Assembly: GCF_002288925.2 (NCBI RefSeq)
Contig: NW_022098037.1
Coordinates: 1,452,384-1,516,383 of the forward strand
Reading direction: 5' to 3'
DNA length: 64,000 bases
Source of the DNA: Delphinapterus leucas
Lineage: Eukaryota; Chordata; Mammalia; Artiodactyla; Monodontidae
Made by a program: the position numbers and the translations under genes. The stretch's first letter is position 1. Every line of letters starts with the position of its first letter. The notes beneath the pieces were generated by a model. The model made no database searches. It was not told the DNA's origin and saw nothing but the letters and a program-made list of their open reading frames with translations. This document shows positions 34,151 through 47,039 of the stretch, piece after piece.

Positions 34151-34887
34151 TTTCTAAATGAGGTATGACCCTTTCAAAGACTCATCATTTATTAATTGGG
34201 ACCATTTTCGCTGTGAGTATTTTTGATTCTCCTTTTCTGGATCTGCCTTGCAATTTGTGGCATATATTTGGAATATTTTTACTGGAAGTAAATATACAAC
34301 GCTTTGAGGGTGGATTTGATTTCTAAAATGAGTCAGAAGTCACTTGAATCCAAGGCAGTGAGTAATGTACCTGATCAAGTTAGTTAACAGCACTTTTGGT
34401 TAAATGCAAGGTGTAACTAAGTAATGAGACTTTTTATTGTGCAGGTTATAGACAGACTCTACAGGCAACTTAAGGCTTTAGTTCTGAGGAGGAAACCAGA
34501 GGGAGGAAGGCTCAGAAGGGACAGACTTTGGACATGTCTGTGAGTCTATACATTATACAGGGGCAATAAAATGGGCCTTGGGGTGGGGTGGTGCAAATTC
34601 TCTAGTGGACCTGTTACTTTGGAGGAGTAGAGGTTAGTGGAAAGGGAAATCACTGCCCATGGAAACCAATGAATATAAATATAATGTAACATGAAGCATT
34701 ATTATAAGGAGGGCAACACTGTTACACCTCATTATGCAGTTAAAAAAAACACCTCAATCAATCTTGTTGATTTATATAGTAAGAAATACAAAGCTCCTCT
34801 GAAAAATTCTTAAGCATCTCTTGACTTTTTAAAAATATGTCAAAAAAACCGTATTTACAAAAAAACAGAAATATTTTGATAACCACA

Positions 34888-35026
34888 TAACGGTCGTCCC
34901 TTGGTATCCGTGGGGAATCGGTTCCAGGCCCCCCTGGATGCCAAATTTTGCGAATGCTCAAGTCCCTTAGTTGGCCCTCCATATCTGCAGATGTGGAGCC
35001 TGTGGATACAGAGGGCTGACTGTAGT
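34888..35026 (+). mobile_element. Compact Tigger/MER2-like DNA transposon derivative
   Basis: The left end 'ggtcgtcccttggtatccgt' and the right end 'cagagggctgactgta' are inverted copies about 138 bp apart, flanked by A+T. The centre retains 'ggttccaggccccc' and 'gctcaagtcccttag'. It is an internally deleted pogo-type element. Confidence 0.8.
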
Positions 35027-35279
35027 ATGAAAGTAAAGTAATTATTAAAAGGTAAGCTTTGGATAAACTCCCATTTAGAGAGAATGTACCTAAAAGTAAC
35101 TTTCCAGAAAAAAATTTTTTTTCTTTAAGGAATACTTTGGATAGGAAAATTTCATTTTATAAATTGCTTTTGCACAGAAAGTATGAAAAGGCAAGAATCT
35201 ACTCTGTAGGATCACATCTCCAGGTCTATTGGTACAGAACTGTCCTCAATGAAATATAACTTAAGGGAAGGTGATAATC

Positions 35280-35750
35280 AGCACTAGGCCTCCTATAGCC
35301 AATTCTCCATCCAGCAGCCAGAGTGATTCTCTATTAACAGAAATTGGACCATGTCCTTGCTTAGATCTACACGCACCTAAAGACCTCCCATGTCTCTCAG
35401 AATAAAATACAAAGTCCTTATAATGGCCCTGCTGTATTTTTTTTTCTTAGTGCTATTACCACCTGCACATTTTAGTTGTAGTTGCTTAATGTTTTACTGT
35501 CTTCCTCGTCTAGAATGTAAACTTGTTTGTTTTTTTTTTTTGGCCACGTGGCATGCAGAATTTTAGTTTCCAGACCACGGATAGAACCGGTGCCTCCTGC
35601 AATGGAAGCACAGTTTTAACCACTGCACCACCAGGGAAGTCCCTAGAATGTAAACTTCTTGAGTGGAGTCATTGGTGTATCCCAGAACAGTGCCTGGCAC
35701 AGAATAGGTATTCAATAAATTTTTGGTAAATGAATTGATTAACTATAACA
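35280..35750 (+). mobile_element. L2 3' end split by a SINE
   Basis: 'cagccagagtgattctctat', 'aataaaatacaaagtcctta', 'ctagaatgtaaacttcttga', 'agtgcctggcacagaatagg' and 'tcaataaatttttggtaaat' are L2. The SINE at 35525-35642 interrupts it. Confidence 0.9.
35525..35642 (-). mobile_element. Short tRNA-derived SINE nested in L2
   Basis: Poly(T), 'ggccacgtggcatgcag', reversed head 'caccaccagggaagtccc'. The 15-bp target duplication ctagaatgtaaactt (35510-35524, 35643-35657) is itself L2 sequence, so the SINE is younger than the L2. Confidence 0.96.
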
Positions 35751-36666
35751 TTGTTCTTGGCACTCAAATAATAGGTGAGAATTTCAAATAACTTCCTTTT
35801 ACAGGGTCCTAAACAGATTGACATACTGAATTCATGTCATAGCACCAGAAGGGGACAGGTAAGAAGTTGTATTAAAGCAATAGTTACCAATAATGAATTA
35901 TTAACCAGTATCTGCATATGTAGCTAATTTTGAACTTGCAAAACTTAAAATAGTTGTATCTTAAACCATATTCTGCACCATTTATTCACATGGAAAGTGG
36001 TAGAAAGCAACATAGTATGGAATAAAATTTTCCAATAAACAATATGTCACCTATTTGAAAGTCAATATAGAATTAATGTCTTTTTCTTTTAACAACAGCC
36101 TAAATCAGAACATGATTTCATATTTTGAATCATTAAAAAATTTTTTAAAAAGCATTGAATCCATTGTGAGCTTTACATGGGGTTTATTTTCCATATGACT
36201 CCCAGACACTGGCATTATGTTAGACATTTGTGAAGAACTCTTGCTCTAAATAAGATCAGTGATGTGGCTGCCTCCCAATTTATCAACCACAGTGGTGCAA
36301 GGACATGGAAAAAGGTACCCAGTGCTAACTAAATAAGTATTCCACTGAAAAGTCTATTGCATACTACACTGTCACCCACCCATCCTTTTCCTGAACATTG
36401 GTGGCAACTGTTTGCTGTCTCTGCTCCTGGCACATATTTACCCTTGACATTTACCCTAGTTCCCTCGGTCTCCCTCCCCGTGAGAATTGTTCAGCACATG
36501 CAGGACTACAGGAAGATCTGTCAAGGTTTGTAGGAACTTAGAAGCTCTTTTGCTTCCTGGACCCAGACTGTGGAAGCTGAATGGCGGCTCTGTGCTTGGT
36601 GTGCATGACACCACAGTTGGCACGCTGATATCAGCAGGGAACGGACATCATGACCCCTGAGGCTGC

Positions 36667-37020
36667 GTGCTGGAAAGGAGACAGCGGAATGCCACAGACA
36701 CAAAAGTGGATGGGAATTTAAACCATGAAATCTTTTTTCCAGAAAGGAGACGCCTTAATCTGATACCCTGGGAAATGGATCTACCCTGTGTCAGGAAACA
36801 AAGAGTGTGCCAATCCAGATGCTTCAAACTTCTGGCAGGTCGCCTTTTGGGTCCCACCCAGTTTTTCTTCAAATATCCCCAGAAGAAGCCTGTATGGCAC
36901 TACTTAAATGAAGGAAGAAAAAAGTGTAGAAGCCCTCCATATAATATCAGCCTCTTCTGTTTTTGTCCCCATCAGGAACTGGATGTACCTATGGGCCCAT
37001 CACTGTTCCTCTGCCTGTGA
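36667..37020 (+). other. Unrecognised 117-codon ORF, probably not a gene
   Basis: An open frame from ATG at 36667 to TGA, Arg/Lys/Cys-rich (MLERRQRNATD start, SLFLCL end). It is not in a repeat I recognise and is less A+T-rich than its surroundings. No domain, no signal peptide and no splice or promoter evidence. On a 64-kb window a frame this long can occur by chance. Confidence 0.15.
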
Positions 37021-37399
37021 TTGCTTCTGAGGATGCACTCCTAACAAGACATAGTTAAAAAGCCAGAGGGGGATTAGGATCAAGCCCACTTTGATGTTTC
37101 CAGCTTGTTAGTGCCATTGGCCAGGATTTCATGATCTTATTTTTTTAACTAAGAAATTTGATTATGTTTTAGTGATTAATACTATGCTCATTACAGAAAA
37201 ATCTGTCACTCAAAATGTAGAAGACATTAAAAAACTACAATTCAGTCCATCCTAGAGGCAACCAGGGATACCAGCTTGATAATATTTTTCCATCTAAACT
37301 TCTACATGTATAAATACAGAATATAATGTAAACAACTTTGTTTCAACTTAGCAATACTTTGTGAATATTCTTCCAAATCGTTAAAAATAACTCTACATA

Positions 37400-37592
37400 C
37401 ATCAGTAGTTCTCAAAGTGTGGCCCCCAGACTAATATCATCAGTATCAACCTGGAAACTTGTTAGATATGTAAATTCTTGGGCCCTACACCAGATTGACA
37501 AATCAAAAATTCTGGAGATGGGGCCCAGAAATCTGTGCTTCAGCAAGCCTTCCAAGTGATTCTGATGTACAATAAATTTTGAGAAACACTGC
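37400..37592 (+). mobile_element. MER5A/B DNA transposon
   Basis: 'agtagttctcaaagtgtggc' on the left and 'attttgagaaacactgct' on the right are inverted ends. 'ggaaacttgttagatatg' and 'gggcccagaaatctgtg' lie between. Confidence 0.88.
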
Positions 37593-37800
37593 TACATAAT
37601 TTAAAACCTGGTTAGAATTCCATTGTGTGGATATGACATAGTTTATTCAGCCAGACTGCTACTGTTAGTCATCTAAGTTGTTTCCAACTTTTCAGTATAA
37701 CATTACAATGTACAGTCTTGTAGCTAGAATATGGAAGTTTATAATAATATCCTGACACATTTCCAAATGAGAAAATCAAGAGTTAAAGGAATGCATAGTT

Positions 37801-38114
37801 GTTGTTTTTTTTTAATGTTTTTTAAAAAATTAATTGATTAATTTATTTTTTGGCTGTGTTGGGTCTTCGTTTCTGTGCGAGGGCTTTCTCTAGTTGCGGC
37901 AAGCGGGGGCCACTCTTCATCACGGTGTGCGGGCCCCTCACTATCGTGGCCTCTCTTGTTGTGGAGCACAGGCTCCAGACGCGCAGGCTCAGTAGTTGTG
38001 GCTCACGGGCCTAGTTGCTCCGTGGCATGTGAGATCTTCCCAGACCAGGGCTTGAACCCGTGTCCCCTGCATTGGCAGGCAGATTCTCAACCACTGCGCC
38101 ACCAGGGAAGCCCC
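37801..38114 (-). mobile_element. CHR-type SINE, full length
   Basis: A T-rich tail, 'ggctgtgttgggtcttcg', reversed head 'gcgccaccagggaagcccc'. Target duplication ggaatgcatagtt lies at 37788-37800 and 38115-38127. The 146-codon frame at 37875-38315 starts in this SINE. Confidence 0.96.
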
Positions 38115-38689
38115 GGAATGCATAGTTTTAAAAGCTATCTGAGTTTCTTGAATGAATCATGGACCCTTTCCTACATAATCTTTGGAATCTTCACATTTCT
38201 CTGGTCTTGCCTCACTTCTCTAATCCTGGAATCCCTCAAACTTTGCCTAAGGATCTGGATTCTTGGCTTAGGTTCTGCCATTTCTTATGCCCCACTAAAA
38301 CAAAGAGATCTTTAAGAAGTTCTGAACAGGTTAGAATCACCTATATGTTCTTTCTTTTCTAGAATACTTACAAAAAACTCTCAATAATACTGAAAGTTAG
38401 TAAAAATTGTATTCTTTATGTCTTATTTATACTCTGAGATAGAAATTTCAACAGAGTATTAACACAGTGTGAACAGAATAAGAAGTAGAGGAAGTATTTG
38501 GTACGTAATAATCAAGGAATTCTTTCAGTATTGAACTCATACCTGACATATTGCTTTGTACCTAAAATTTTATTGCCTGTGTTGAATCATAATAATTTGA
38601 GAAACTTAGTTATCACATTAAAAAAAAAACTTTTCAGCTGCTAGCTTGAGGAATATTTCAGGTCCAAGTTGATTACCCATCCCACGGAC

Positions 38690-38905
38690 TCCTCTGGCAC
38701 TTGCTCTTTCCATGACAGCATTTTTACACTAGTACATTGTTATTGCCTATTTACTTGTCTGTATCTCACATTAGACTCTGCTCAGTGGGCAGGCATCTTG
38801 TTTGTCTGGTTAACAGCTGTGTCCCCCAGCATGTCCCACAGTCTTTGGCATATTGTAGCATTTCATAATTATGTTGAACGAATAAATGAATGAATGATTT
38901 CTCCA
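38690..38905 (+). mobile_element. L2 3' end
   Basis: 'agtgggcaggcatcttgttt', 'ctgtgtcccccagcatgtcc' and 'cgaataaatgaatgaatg' give the L2 terminus. Confidence 0.75.
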
Positions 38906-40871
38906 AATAGCATTTTTTAAAAGGAGAAGCCAAATAGGGAATAGGGTTTAGAAAAATAAAGAAAGCAAGATGGTCTTACCACCAGTTCTGCACTCTTGAT
39001 GAGGAGCATGTGAACACACACATTTGCATAAATACCTATGTAAAAATAGGTAATACATTTCAAACGGCTTTATGGATTCTTTCTCTTCAGTAGCACACAA
39101 GATCTTTCATGTTCTTCAGAAAGCAAATCAGGCAGGCATGAGCAAGCACCCAAACACATACAAATACTAGATATTTCCCATGGTTTCTGGTCTAGTTTTC
39201 TTAGTTACCAAAAATAGAAGCTTCAGGATCATAACTGCAACTGTTATTTAATGGTTTTTGAAACCCTAGACATCTTCATATTCTCAAAAGAGCAGCTTTT
39301 GGTTTCATTGATTTTCTCTATTTTTCTATTTCATTTTTGCTTTTATCTTTATTACTTTCTTCTGCTTCCTTTGGGTTTAATTTTCTTTTCTTTTACTAGT
39401 TTCTTAAAATGGAACTGTAGATCATTGATTGGAGACCTTCTTTTCCCCTAAGTGCTTCTTTAGCTGCAGCTCATAAATTTTTCTATGTTGTGTTTTCATT
39501 TATAATTCAGTTCAAATGCTTTCTAATTTTCCTTTTGATGTCTTCTTTGACCCATGGGTTATCCAAAAATATGTTATTTAACTTCCAAATATTTGGGGAT
39601 TTCCCAGATACCTTCCTATTATTGATTTCTAAGTAATTCCTTTGTGGTCAGGGAATATACTTTGTATGATTTGAATCCTTTTACGTCTATTGGTACTTGT
39701 TTTATGGCCCAGAATATGGTCTATCTTGATAAATGCTCCCGTGCCCTTGAAAAGATTGTATATACTACTGTTGCTGGTGAAGTGTTATATAAATGTTGAT
39801 CAGCTCAAGCTGGTTGACAGTGTTATTCAAATCATCTGTGTCCTCACTGATTTTCTCTACTTGTTCTGTCAATTTCAGAGAGAAAGTTGTTGAAATCTCC
39901 AACTATAATTATCAATTTATCTATTCCTTCTTGCAGTTCTTGCTTCATACAATTTGAAGCCTTGTTATTAGGTGCATAAACATGTAAGGTTGTTATATTC
40001 TCTTGATTAATTGGCTCTTAATCAGTATGAAATGTCCTTCTTTATCCCTGGTAATATTCTCTTATCTGAAATCTACTTTGTCTGATAATAATATAGCCAC
40101 TATCAAAAGCTTTTGATTAGTGTTAGCATGGTATATCTTTTTCCATTCTTCTCCTTTTAACTTACTTATGTCTTAATATTTAAAGTGGATTTCTTATAAG
40201 CATCATAATTGTGTCTTTTAAAATTTTTTATCCAATTTGATAATCTCTGCCTTTAATTGGAGTGTTTAGACCTTTTAAATTTAATGTGATTGTTGATATG
40301 GTTGTGTTTAATCTACCATCTTGCTTTTTGCTTTATATTCTGTCCCCTTCTTTTTCTCTCTTCTGTTGGATTGAACATTTAGGGTCCTTTTTACTTCTGT
40401 TTTTGTTTATTAGTCATAACTCTTTTAGAAAAAATAGTGATTGCTTTAGGGTTTATAGTATACATCTTTAACTTAGCACAGTCTATCTTTAACTAATGTT
40501 TATCACTTCACATATACTTTAAGACACTTACAGCAGTGTACTCCCATTTCCTCCCCTCAATCTGTGTTGTTTTCATGCATTTGACTTCTATATGTATTAT
40601 AAAGTCCATAACACATTGTTAATATTTTTTCTCTAAAAAGTCAATTATCTTTTAAAGAGATTTTAAAAATAAGAAAACAATTATTTTACATATAGCCACC
40701 TATTTTCCCTTTTTGATGATCTTCATGCCTTTGCACAGATCTAGATATCCATCTGGTATCATTTTTCTTCTGCCTAAAGGACTTTTTTTTTTAACATTTC
40801 CTGTAGTGCAGCTCTGCTGGTTTTTTGTTTTTTTGCTTTTTATGCCTGAAAAATTCTTTATTTCTTCATTT

Positions 40872-41188
40872 AAAAAAATTTATGTATTTATTTATTTTTG
40901 GCTGCATTGGGTCTTCGTTGCTGCTGCGCACAGGCTTTCTCTAGTCGCGGTGAGCGGGGTCTACTCTTTGTTGCAGTGCACGGGCTTCTCATTGCAGTGG
41001 CTTCTCTTGTTGCGGAGCACAGGCTCTAGGCGCACGGGCTTCAGTAGTGGTGGCGTGTGGGCTCAGTAGTTGTGGCGCATGGCCTTAGTTGCTCCATGGC
41101 ATGTGGGATCTTCCCAGACCAGGACTCGAACCCGTGTTCCCTGCATTGGCAGGCAGATTCTCAACCACTGTGCCACCAGGGAAGTCCC
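40872..41188 (-). mobile_element. CHR-type SINE nested in L1M
   Basis: ATTT tail, 'ggctgcattgggtcttcg', reversed head 'gccaccagggaagtccc'. Target duplication ttcttcattt at 40862-40871 and 41192-41201. Confidence 0.95.
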
Positions 41189-41766
41189 TTCTTCTTCATT
41201 TTTGAAAGCTATTTTTGCCAGGTATAGAAGTCTAGGTTAACAATTTTTTTCGCTTTCAGGATTCTGCCCCACTGTCTTTTGGCTTGCATTGTTTTTGTAC
41301 AAAAGCTGCCATTCTTGTATTTGTTCTTTTGTGCATAATGTGTTATTTTTTCCCCCCTCTTGCTGCCTCAAGGTTTTCTCTTCACTATTGGTTGTTAAAC
41401 TATTTGATTATGATGTGCCTTGGGGTATTTTTCTTCCTGTTTCATGTGTTTAAGGTTTGTTGTACTTCTTGGATCTGTGGATTTATAGTTACAGTCAAAT
41501 TTAGAAAAATTTCAGCCATTATTTCTTAAATTTTCTGTTCCCCTCCTCTCTCTTCTCTCCTTCATGGACTCCAACTACACATATATTAGATTGCTTGAAG
41601 GTGTTCCACAGTTCACTGATTTATTTATTTAAATTGCTGATTTATTTATTTATTTTTCTGCATTTTTTTCTCCCTGTGTTTCATATTGGATCATATTTCT
41701 ATTGCTCTATATGGAACTTCACAAATCTTCGCTTCTGTAGTGTCTAACCTACTAATCCCATTCCAT

Positions 41767-41860
41767 GTTTTTTTTTTTTTTTTTGTCTGTGCCACGCAGC
41801 TTGTGGGATCTTAGTTCCCTGACCAGGGATCAAACCCAGGCCACCACCAGGGAAGCCTGT
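41767..41860 (-). mobile_element. Truncated short SINE
   Basis: Poly(T), then 'gtctgtgccacgcagcttgt', 'ttccctgaccagggatcaaa' and 'ccaccaccagggaagcc'. An internal deletion removed the middle of the head. Confidence 0.9.
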
Positions 41861-43089
41861 GAATTTTACCTTGTTGATTGCTGGGATATTTTTGTAGTCT
41901 TGAGTTCTTTTCTGGGGTGCAGTTACTTGGAGATAGCTCGCTCCTTTTGAGGCTTGCTTTTAAGTTTTGTTAGGTGGGGCCGATGCATTCATTAGTATTG
42001 GGCTGGCTCTGCACTTTTACTCAGGCAGTACCCTTCTAATTACTCTACTGATGCATCACAAGGTTGAATTATAAGGTTTTCCACTCTGGCTGACTAGTCC
42101 TGGTCCTATATAACCTCTGAGGATTTTCTCCCTCTGTCCTTTAGGGTGGTTCTTTCTCTGGCCTCAGGTAGTTTTCTTAAACACATGTGTTGATCAGTAC
42201 TCAGTTGCAGACTTGAGGGGGACCATCTGTAGATCTCTGGAAGCCTCTTCCAGTGCAGCTGTTTCTTCTCTGGTACTCTGCCCTGCAAACTCTAGCCACC
42301 TTGGCCTTCCCAGACTCTCAGCTCTTTAATTCAGGAAATCCATTAGGCTCCTCCTAGGTTCCTCCTCCCTGTACTCCAGCCTGGAAACTCCAGGCAATAA
42401 GCTGGGGCAATCGTAGGGTTCACCTCATTTACTTTTGCTCTCCCAGGGATCACTGTCCTCTGCTGCCTGATGTGCAACACCTGAAAACATGGTTCATATA
42501 TATTTTGTCCATTTTTTTTTTTCAAGTTGTTTCAGGCAGTAGGGTTAGTCTGGTTCTCGTTATTGCATCTTGGCTGAGAGCTGAAGTCTAAAGAACCAAG
42601 AGAGCTTAATTGTATAAAATACAATTTATAAAACTGTAATTGGACTAAGCCCTTATTTTTGTATAAAAATATCATAGAAATGACATATTGAAAATTTCAT
42701 AATAAAGCTAGAAGTGTGGTTCCATTCCGCAGATTAAAAGGCTTGAAGAACAAATGAGTTTTCTTATGGGGCTTATCAAACTAAGAAATAGGAAAAATAA
42801 TTGAAAACATAAGCATTTAAACTTTATAAGTTTATTCAATAATTCAATTTTGGTAATTTGTATATTTTAATAGACAGGTAAACCTTCACTATAACTTTCT
42901 TTATAATTTATGATACTTATAATCTTCTACTTTATATTTTTATGTTTATGCTATGCTGTGATGCATCTTTGTATTCCCATGTACTACTGTCTGATAGATT
43001 CTCAACAATACATATTGAAAGACTGAGTCAATATAGAATCATGTTAAGACAGATTTATTTTTATTTTCTGATACAAGAATAATAATATG

Positions 43090-43204
43090 GGAATTCCCTT
43101 GCGGTCTGGTGGTTAGGAATCTGCACTTCCACTGCAGAGGGCACGGGTTTGATCTCTGGCCAGGGAACTGAAATCCCACACGCTGCATGGTGTGGCCACC
43201 CCCC
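43090..43204 (+). mobile_element. Short tRNA-derived SINE
   Basis: The head 'ggaattcccttgcggtctgg' is followed by 'gggcacgggtttgatctctg' and 'gctgcatggtgtggcca'. AATAATAAT flanks both sides. Confidence 0.92.
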
Positions 43205-43808
43205 AAAATAATAATAATATAAATATAATAAAATTTTATTTATATAATGTGAATTTTATCCATAAGAGAATATACTAGGCACATAGTACTTCACAAGAAA
43301 CTTTATCATCTTAAAGGTATCTTAGTTGTTTGCTAATCTTATACCACTTAAAAGTTTTACTTAAAAATTTTACTTTATTGAAAAAAATGGATTTACTATT
43401 AGTCAATATTAAAATACTTTTTGAGTACCAAATTTGAATAATGTATTTTCAGTAATAAATTTACACCAACTGCCAGGATGACAACCCATTTAGAGAGGAA
43501 TCCCTGGTACTTTTGCCTAATATAATCTACAGTAATAACTAACTCTAAATTAGAAAAATAATCACACTTCTTCCCTACTCTACTTAAGCCTGGTTAGAGT
43601 AACATCTGTATTAAGAAATATTTCCTTTACAGATGCCTTTTTTCTTCTTGATTTCATTTTTTTAAAATACGTAAAACATTTTTGCTTCCATAGGCAAAAC
43701 TATAATATAGAGTCTATCTAGAAAAGTCTCATATTATTGATGGCCTCTCCCTCCTCTGAAGGCAGTGCCTTTTATTTGTTCTTAGTTTTCCTTCCAGTGT
43801 TTCTTTTG

Positions 43809-43837
43809 GAAATATATATATATATATATATATATAT
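43809..43837. repeat. (TA)n microsatellite
   Basis: About 14 TA units in a row. Confidence 0.9.
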
Positions 43838-45059
43838 GTTTTATTCCCTTTTAAAAATTATGTTAAATATAAAAATATATTTACCTCTTTTTCAATGGAA
43901 AAAGAAAAAAAAGAAATATTTCCAATTACATTATAAAGCCGTCATTTGTTTTATGTGGTTGTTTACTAGTTGTTTACAAATAGCATCTGATAAATTCATT
44001 TGAATCTCATAACTACTACACATTGACAACTGTTCTGTATATAGTTAGGTTGATGACACACCTAAGACCTAAACATAGAAACTGATATATTTGTCTTCAT
44101 TTCTGCTGTTTATCAAGCTATCTCAAAACTGCAAATTCCCATACTTAAAAAGTTCCTAAAATTTAGTGCGATTCACACACTCTAGTTTTATATTGTCACC
44201 ACGCAAACAAGGATGGCTTTATGTCACTTGACTTCTGAAGTTAGTTGCTGGCACCATTTAAGTTGAGGTTTTAGGAATTTGAGACGAAAAGCTCAAAGAG
44301 CACAGATTCTTTGAGTACATGTACCCTAATATGTTTTTGAAACCAGCTTTCTGCTTTCCTGGGTAGGTAACCTTTGGGAAAGTATGTGAAGTTTCAGGCT
44401 TTTTAAGGGTTGCCGTGAGTGGAGAGTTCCGGCTTCATGGAGAGAGAAGGCTGGACAAGGAAAAGATAGCATAATTAACAGGTGGGCATCTGTGGCGGAG
44501 CAGCTGGTTGGTTTAATTTTAGAACATTTGTCCTTGTCTGTGCCACTTTAAGTGGAGCACCTACTTGTCTTAGAGAAGTGTGTCTGTCTTTGGGCAGTGC
44601 CAAAATCCTTTTGCTTACACTCTAGAGCATTAAGCACCCTTTTTCATCAGATAGCCCACCTTTTAAAGTGGGAGAGTCTTATCTACTCAACTAGTTCTTC
44701 TAAGATAGGACAATATAAGCTAATAAAGCTCTCAATGGAGCAAGCTGAGGAATGCAGTGCACTCAAGTGACTTACTTGTACTATAATAACCTCGATTTGT
44801 AAGTACACAAAAGCCTCTTTGCATGTTTCAAGGGCATATTTACAGTTTTAAAATGATGAAAAGGCAGCTTCTTAAATATCTTCAGGGGGAAGGGAAACGA
44901 CAGAACTGCAAGGAGGAACAAGAAACAAGACAGAAGACCAAAATAAAAATAAAGATTGGGGCTAAAAATAAATTTTAAAACATTTTTCAATACATTTGGA
45001 ATCCTAGCTTTTCCTTTGCCCTCAGTACTTGGAGTCATAGGATTTGAGTGTCAAAAGAG

Positions 45060-45215
45060 TCCTTAGCAATTGATGATCTAGTCCGACTAGTGGAAACTGA
45101 GACGCAGAGCGCTCAAAGTGATTTGCCAAAGGTCAATCCATAGGCTTGTGACAGAGCTAAGACTAGTACCCAGTTTCCTGACCTCCAATCTAATGATTTT
45201 TCCATTATATCCCAC
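45060..45215 (-). mobile_element. MIR-like SINE
   Basis: 'ctgagacgcagagcgctcaa', 'gatttgccaaaggtcaatc' and 'cagagctaagactagtaccc' read as MIR in reverse. Confidence 0.7.
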
Positions 45216-45539
45216 TTTATACTTGTTTGGCAGCTAGCCATTCCTGAATTAAAGTTAAATTTAAAGTGGAGGATTAAGGAAAATATTATATATGATTTAT
45301 CCCATTTCCACTTGTCATGTTAATAATGGATGGGACTAACTGTGCCTGCCACCTTTATTTTATTAATGGATGTGAATAACTGTACCCTTCATAAAAGTAA
45401 CGATACCTACTCTTGTTTGGCTCACAGGGATACAGTGAAGATTTTTAAAAAGATATCAGATATAGAAACACCTTGAAAAATTACTGCTCTTTATAAATAA
45501 AATTGATTGGTGAATAGCTTTTTATTAGGGACCTGCCTT

Positions 45540-46260
45540 GTTTTTGCCAGTCTCTCTTCTTTGGGACTGAGCCCTATCAGTAAATGCAGCCCAGTGGCTA
45601 GGATTCATTGACGGGCCCTTCAGATGTGGATTGTATGTCAACCTGAGTAACTTCTCAGCATTTACCTTCTGTTTCCTAGAACCATGTTCGGCCTACAGTC
45701 TGTAATACCCTCTGCTTCATCTTGGATCCCTGATACCTTCTGTTTGCCTCACCGATGCTGGAAATTGCATGCATGATCTCTCTGCTTTCACTGCCTGTGA
45801 AAATTCCAATTCTTGCTCCCTCTCTGTGTACTCAACTTTATATACTCCAGTCATACTGAACACTTTCTGTTCCTAGAAAGCGCCATGGTCTCTCTCCCTT
45901 CCCTTCCCAGCCTATGCCCATAAAATTCTACTGCCTGGAATACTTTTCACACCTCTTTGCCACTGTCACCCACTGCTTGACCCCCGTACTTGGCCAACTC
46001 ATTACCTATCTTTTAGGTGTCATCCTAGATGTCACTTTCTTCACCATTCCTCTCCACTGCACGCCTAGACAAGATGTTCTTCCAACGTGCTACTTCAAGC
46101 ACCTGTTATTTCTTTCAGACTTAAAACTTAACCATGTCTATTTTAATTGCTTATATTCCTCTCTAGACTGTGAGCCCCATTAGTGCAGAGGGCCTTGTTT
46201 GCTTGCCTACCAGTGTACAGCGAATGCTTGGCACATAGAAGAGTTAACACATATTTGTGG
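45540..46260 (+). mobile_element. L2 LINE 3' region
   Basis: 'ctgcctggaatacttttcac', 'cattacctatcttttaggtg', 'gactgtgagccccattagtg' and 'cgaatgcttggcacatagaa' follow the L2 order over about 700 bases. Frames at 45914-46183 are L2-derived. Confidence 0.75.
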
Positions 46261-46289
46261 AAATATGATACTCATGCTTGATAAGGATT

Positions 46290-46505
46290 TACATGTCACA
46301 AACTGCGTTCACCTTTATTTATCTCATTTCATCCTTACAGTAAACCTATGGTGTGGTTATTATTCATTTCCATTTTTCAGATATAGAAACCCTGAGAAGG
46401 TGTTAGTTGACATGTCCAAACTTACCTACCTAGTAAGTGACAGAGCTAGTACTTGAACCCAGGTTGTTGGAGTCCAAGTTCAGTGTTATTACCATTACAT
46501 CACAA
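46290..46505 (-). mobile_element. MIR SINE
   Basis: 'catccttacagtaaaccta', 'gatatagaaaccctgagaag', 'agtgacagagctagtacttg' and 'aacccaggttgttggagtcc' in reverse MIR order. Confidence 0.9.
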
Positions 46506-47039
46506 CTAATTTTGTTTGGTTATAGAATAATTAAAAGTCTAAAGCAAGTGATCAGGGGATATAAATAATTGGAGCAGGAGAATAAATCTGGCAAAGAGAA
46601 GAGCTTGAACCATGGTGGAGGCAGTGGGGGAAGGGTGGGGCAGAACACCCATAGGTGAGAGGCAAAAAAAATGAATATTAGGACAAAAACTAAGAACTAA
46701 AGGCTAAGTTTTAGGGGCCACTCATAGTTAGAGGCCAGAAGAAAGGAGATGAGCCAGAAATAATACAAAAGAAGGATCAGTGAGCAATGTAGGAAAATAA
46801 TGAAAATTCATTTTCCTAAAAGCCAAAGGAAGTGAGAATGCAAAGAAAGAAAATGTAGTTATTAATGGCAAATTCAATTCAGGAGGCAAGGAAGAAGATT
46901 GAGAAAAAAAATGGGGGAGGGGTTGGCTGGCTCACAGAAGACTTTTGAGAGCCTAGATGGAATAAGGAACGGTTTGTAAAGGTTTCAAGAAAGAATAAGG
47001 GACAAAGTAAAGGAAGCAAGAAAGAAGCAATTGAAGAAT

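Larger units (their letters stand above)
39280..42600 (-). mobile_element. Old L1M fragment, several kilobases, with nested SINEs
   Basis: Continuous with a known mammalian L1M block: 'gacccatgggttatccaaaa', 'ggcccagaatatggtctatc', 'gaaatctccaactataatta', 'gattatgatgtgccttggg', 'tcttggatctgtggatttat' and, near the end, 'ggcaatcgtagggttcacct'. The same order recurs at 47930-49480. SINEs interrupt it at 40872 and 41767. The family and orientation calls are from memory and less certain than the repeat call. Confidence 0.7.

Noticed and set aside
37875..38315. A 146-codon ORF on the plus strand
   Set aside because: Its first half is SINE sequence read through into unique DNA. No conserved domain.
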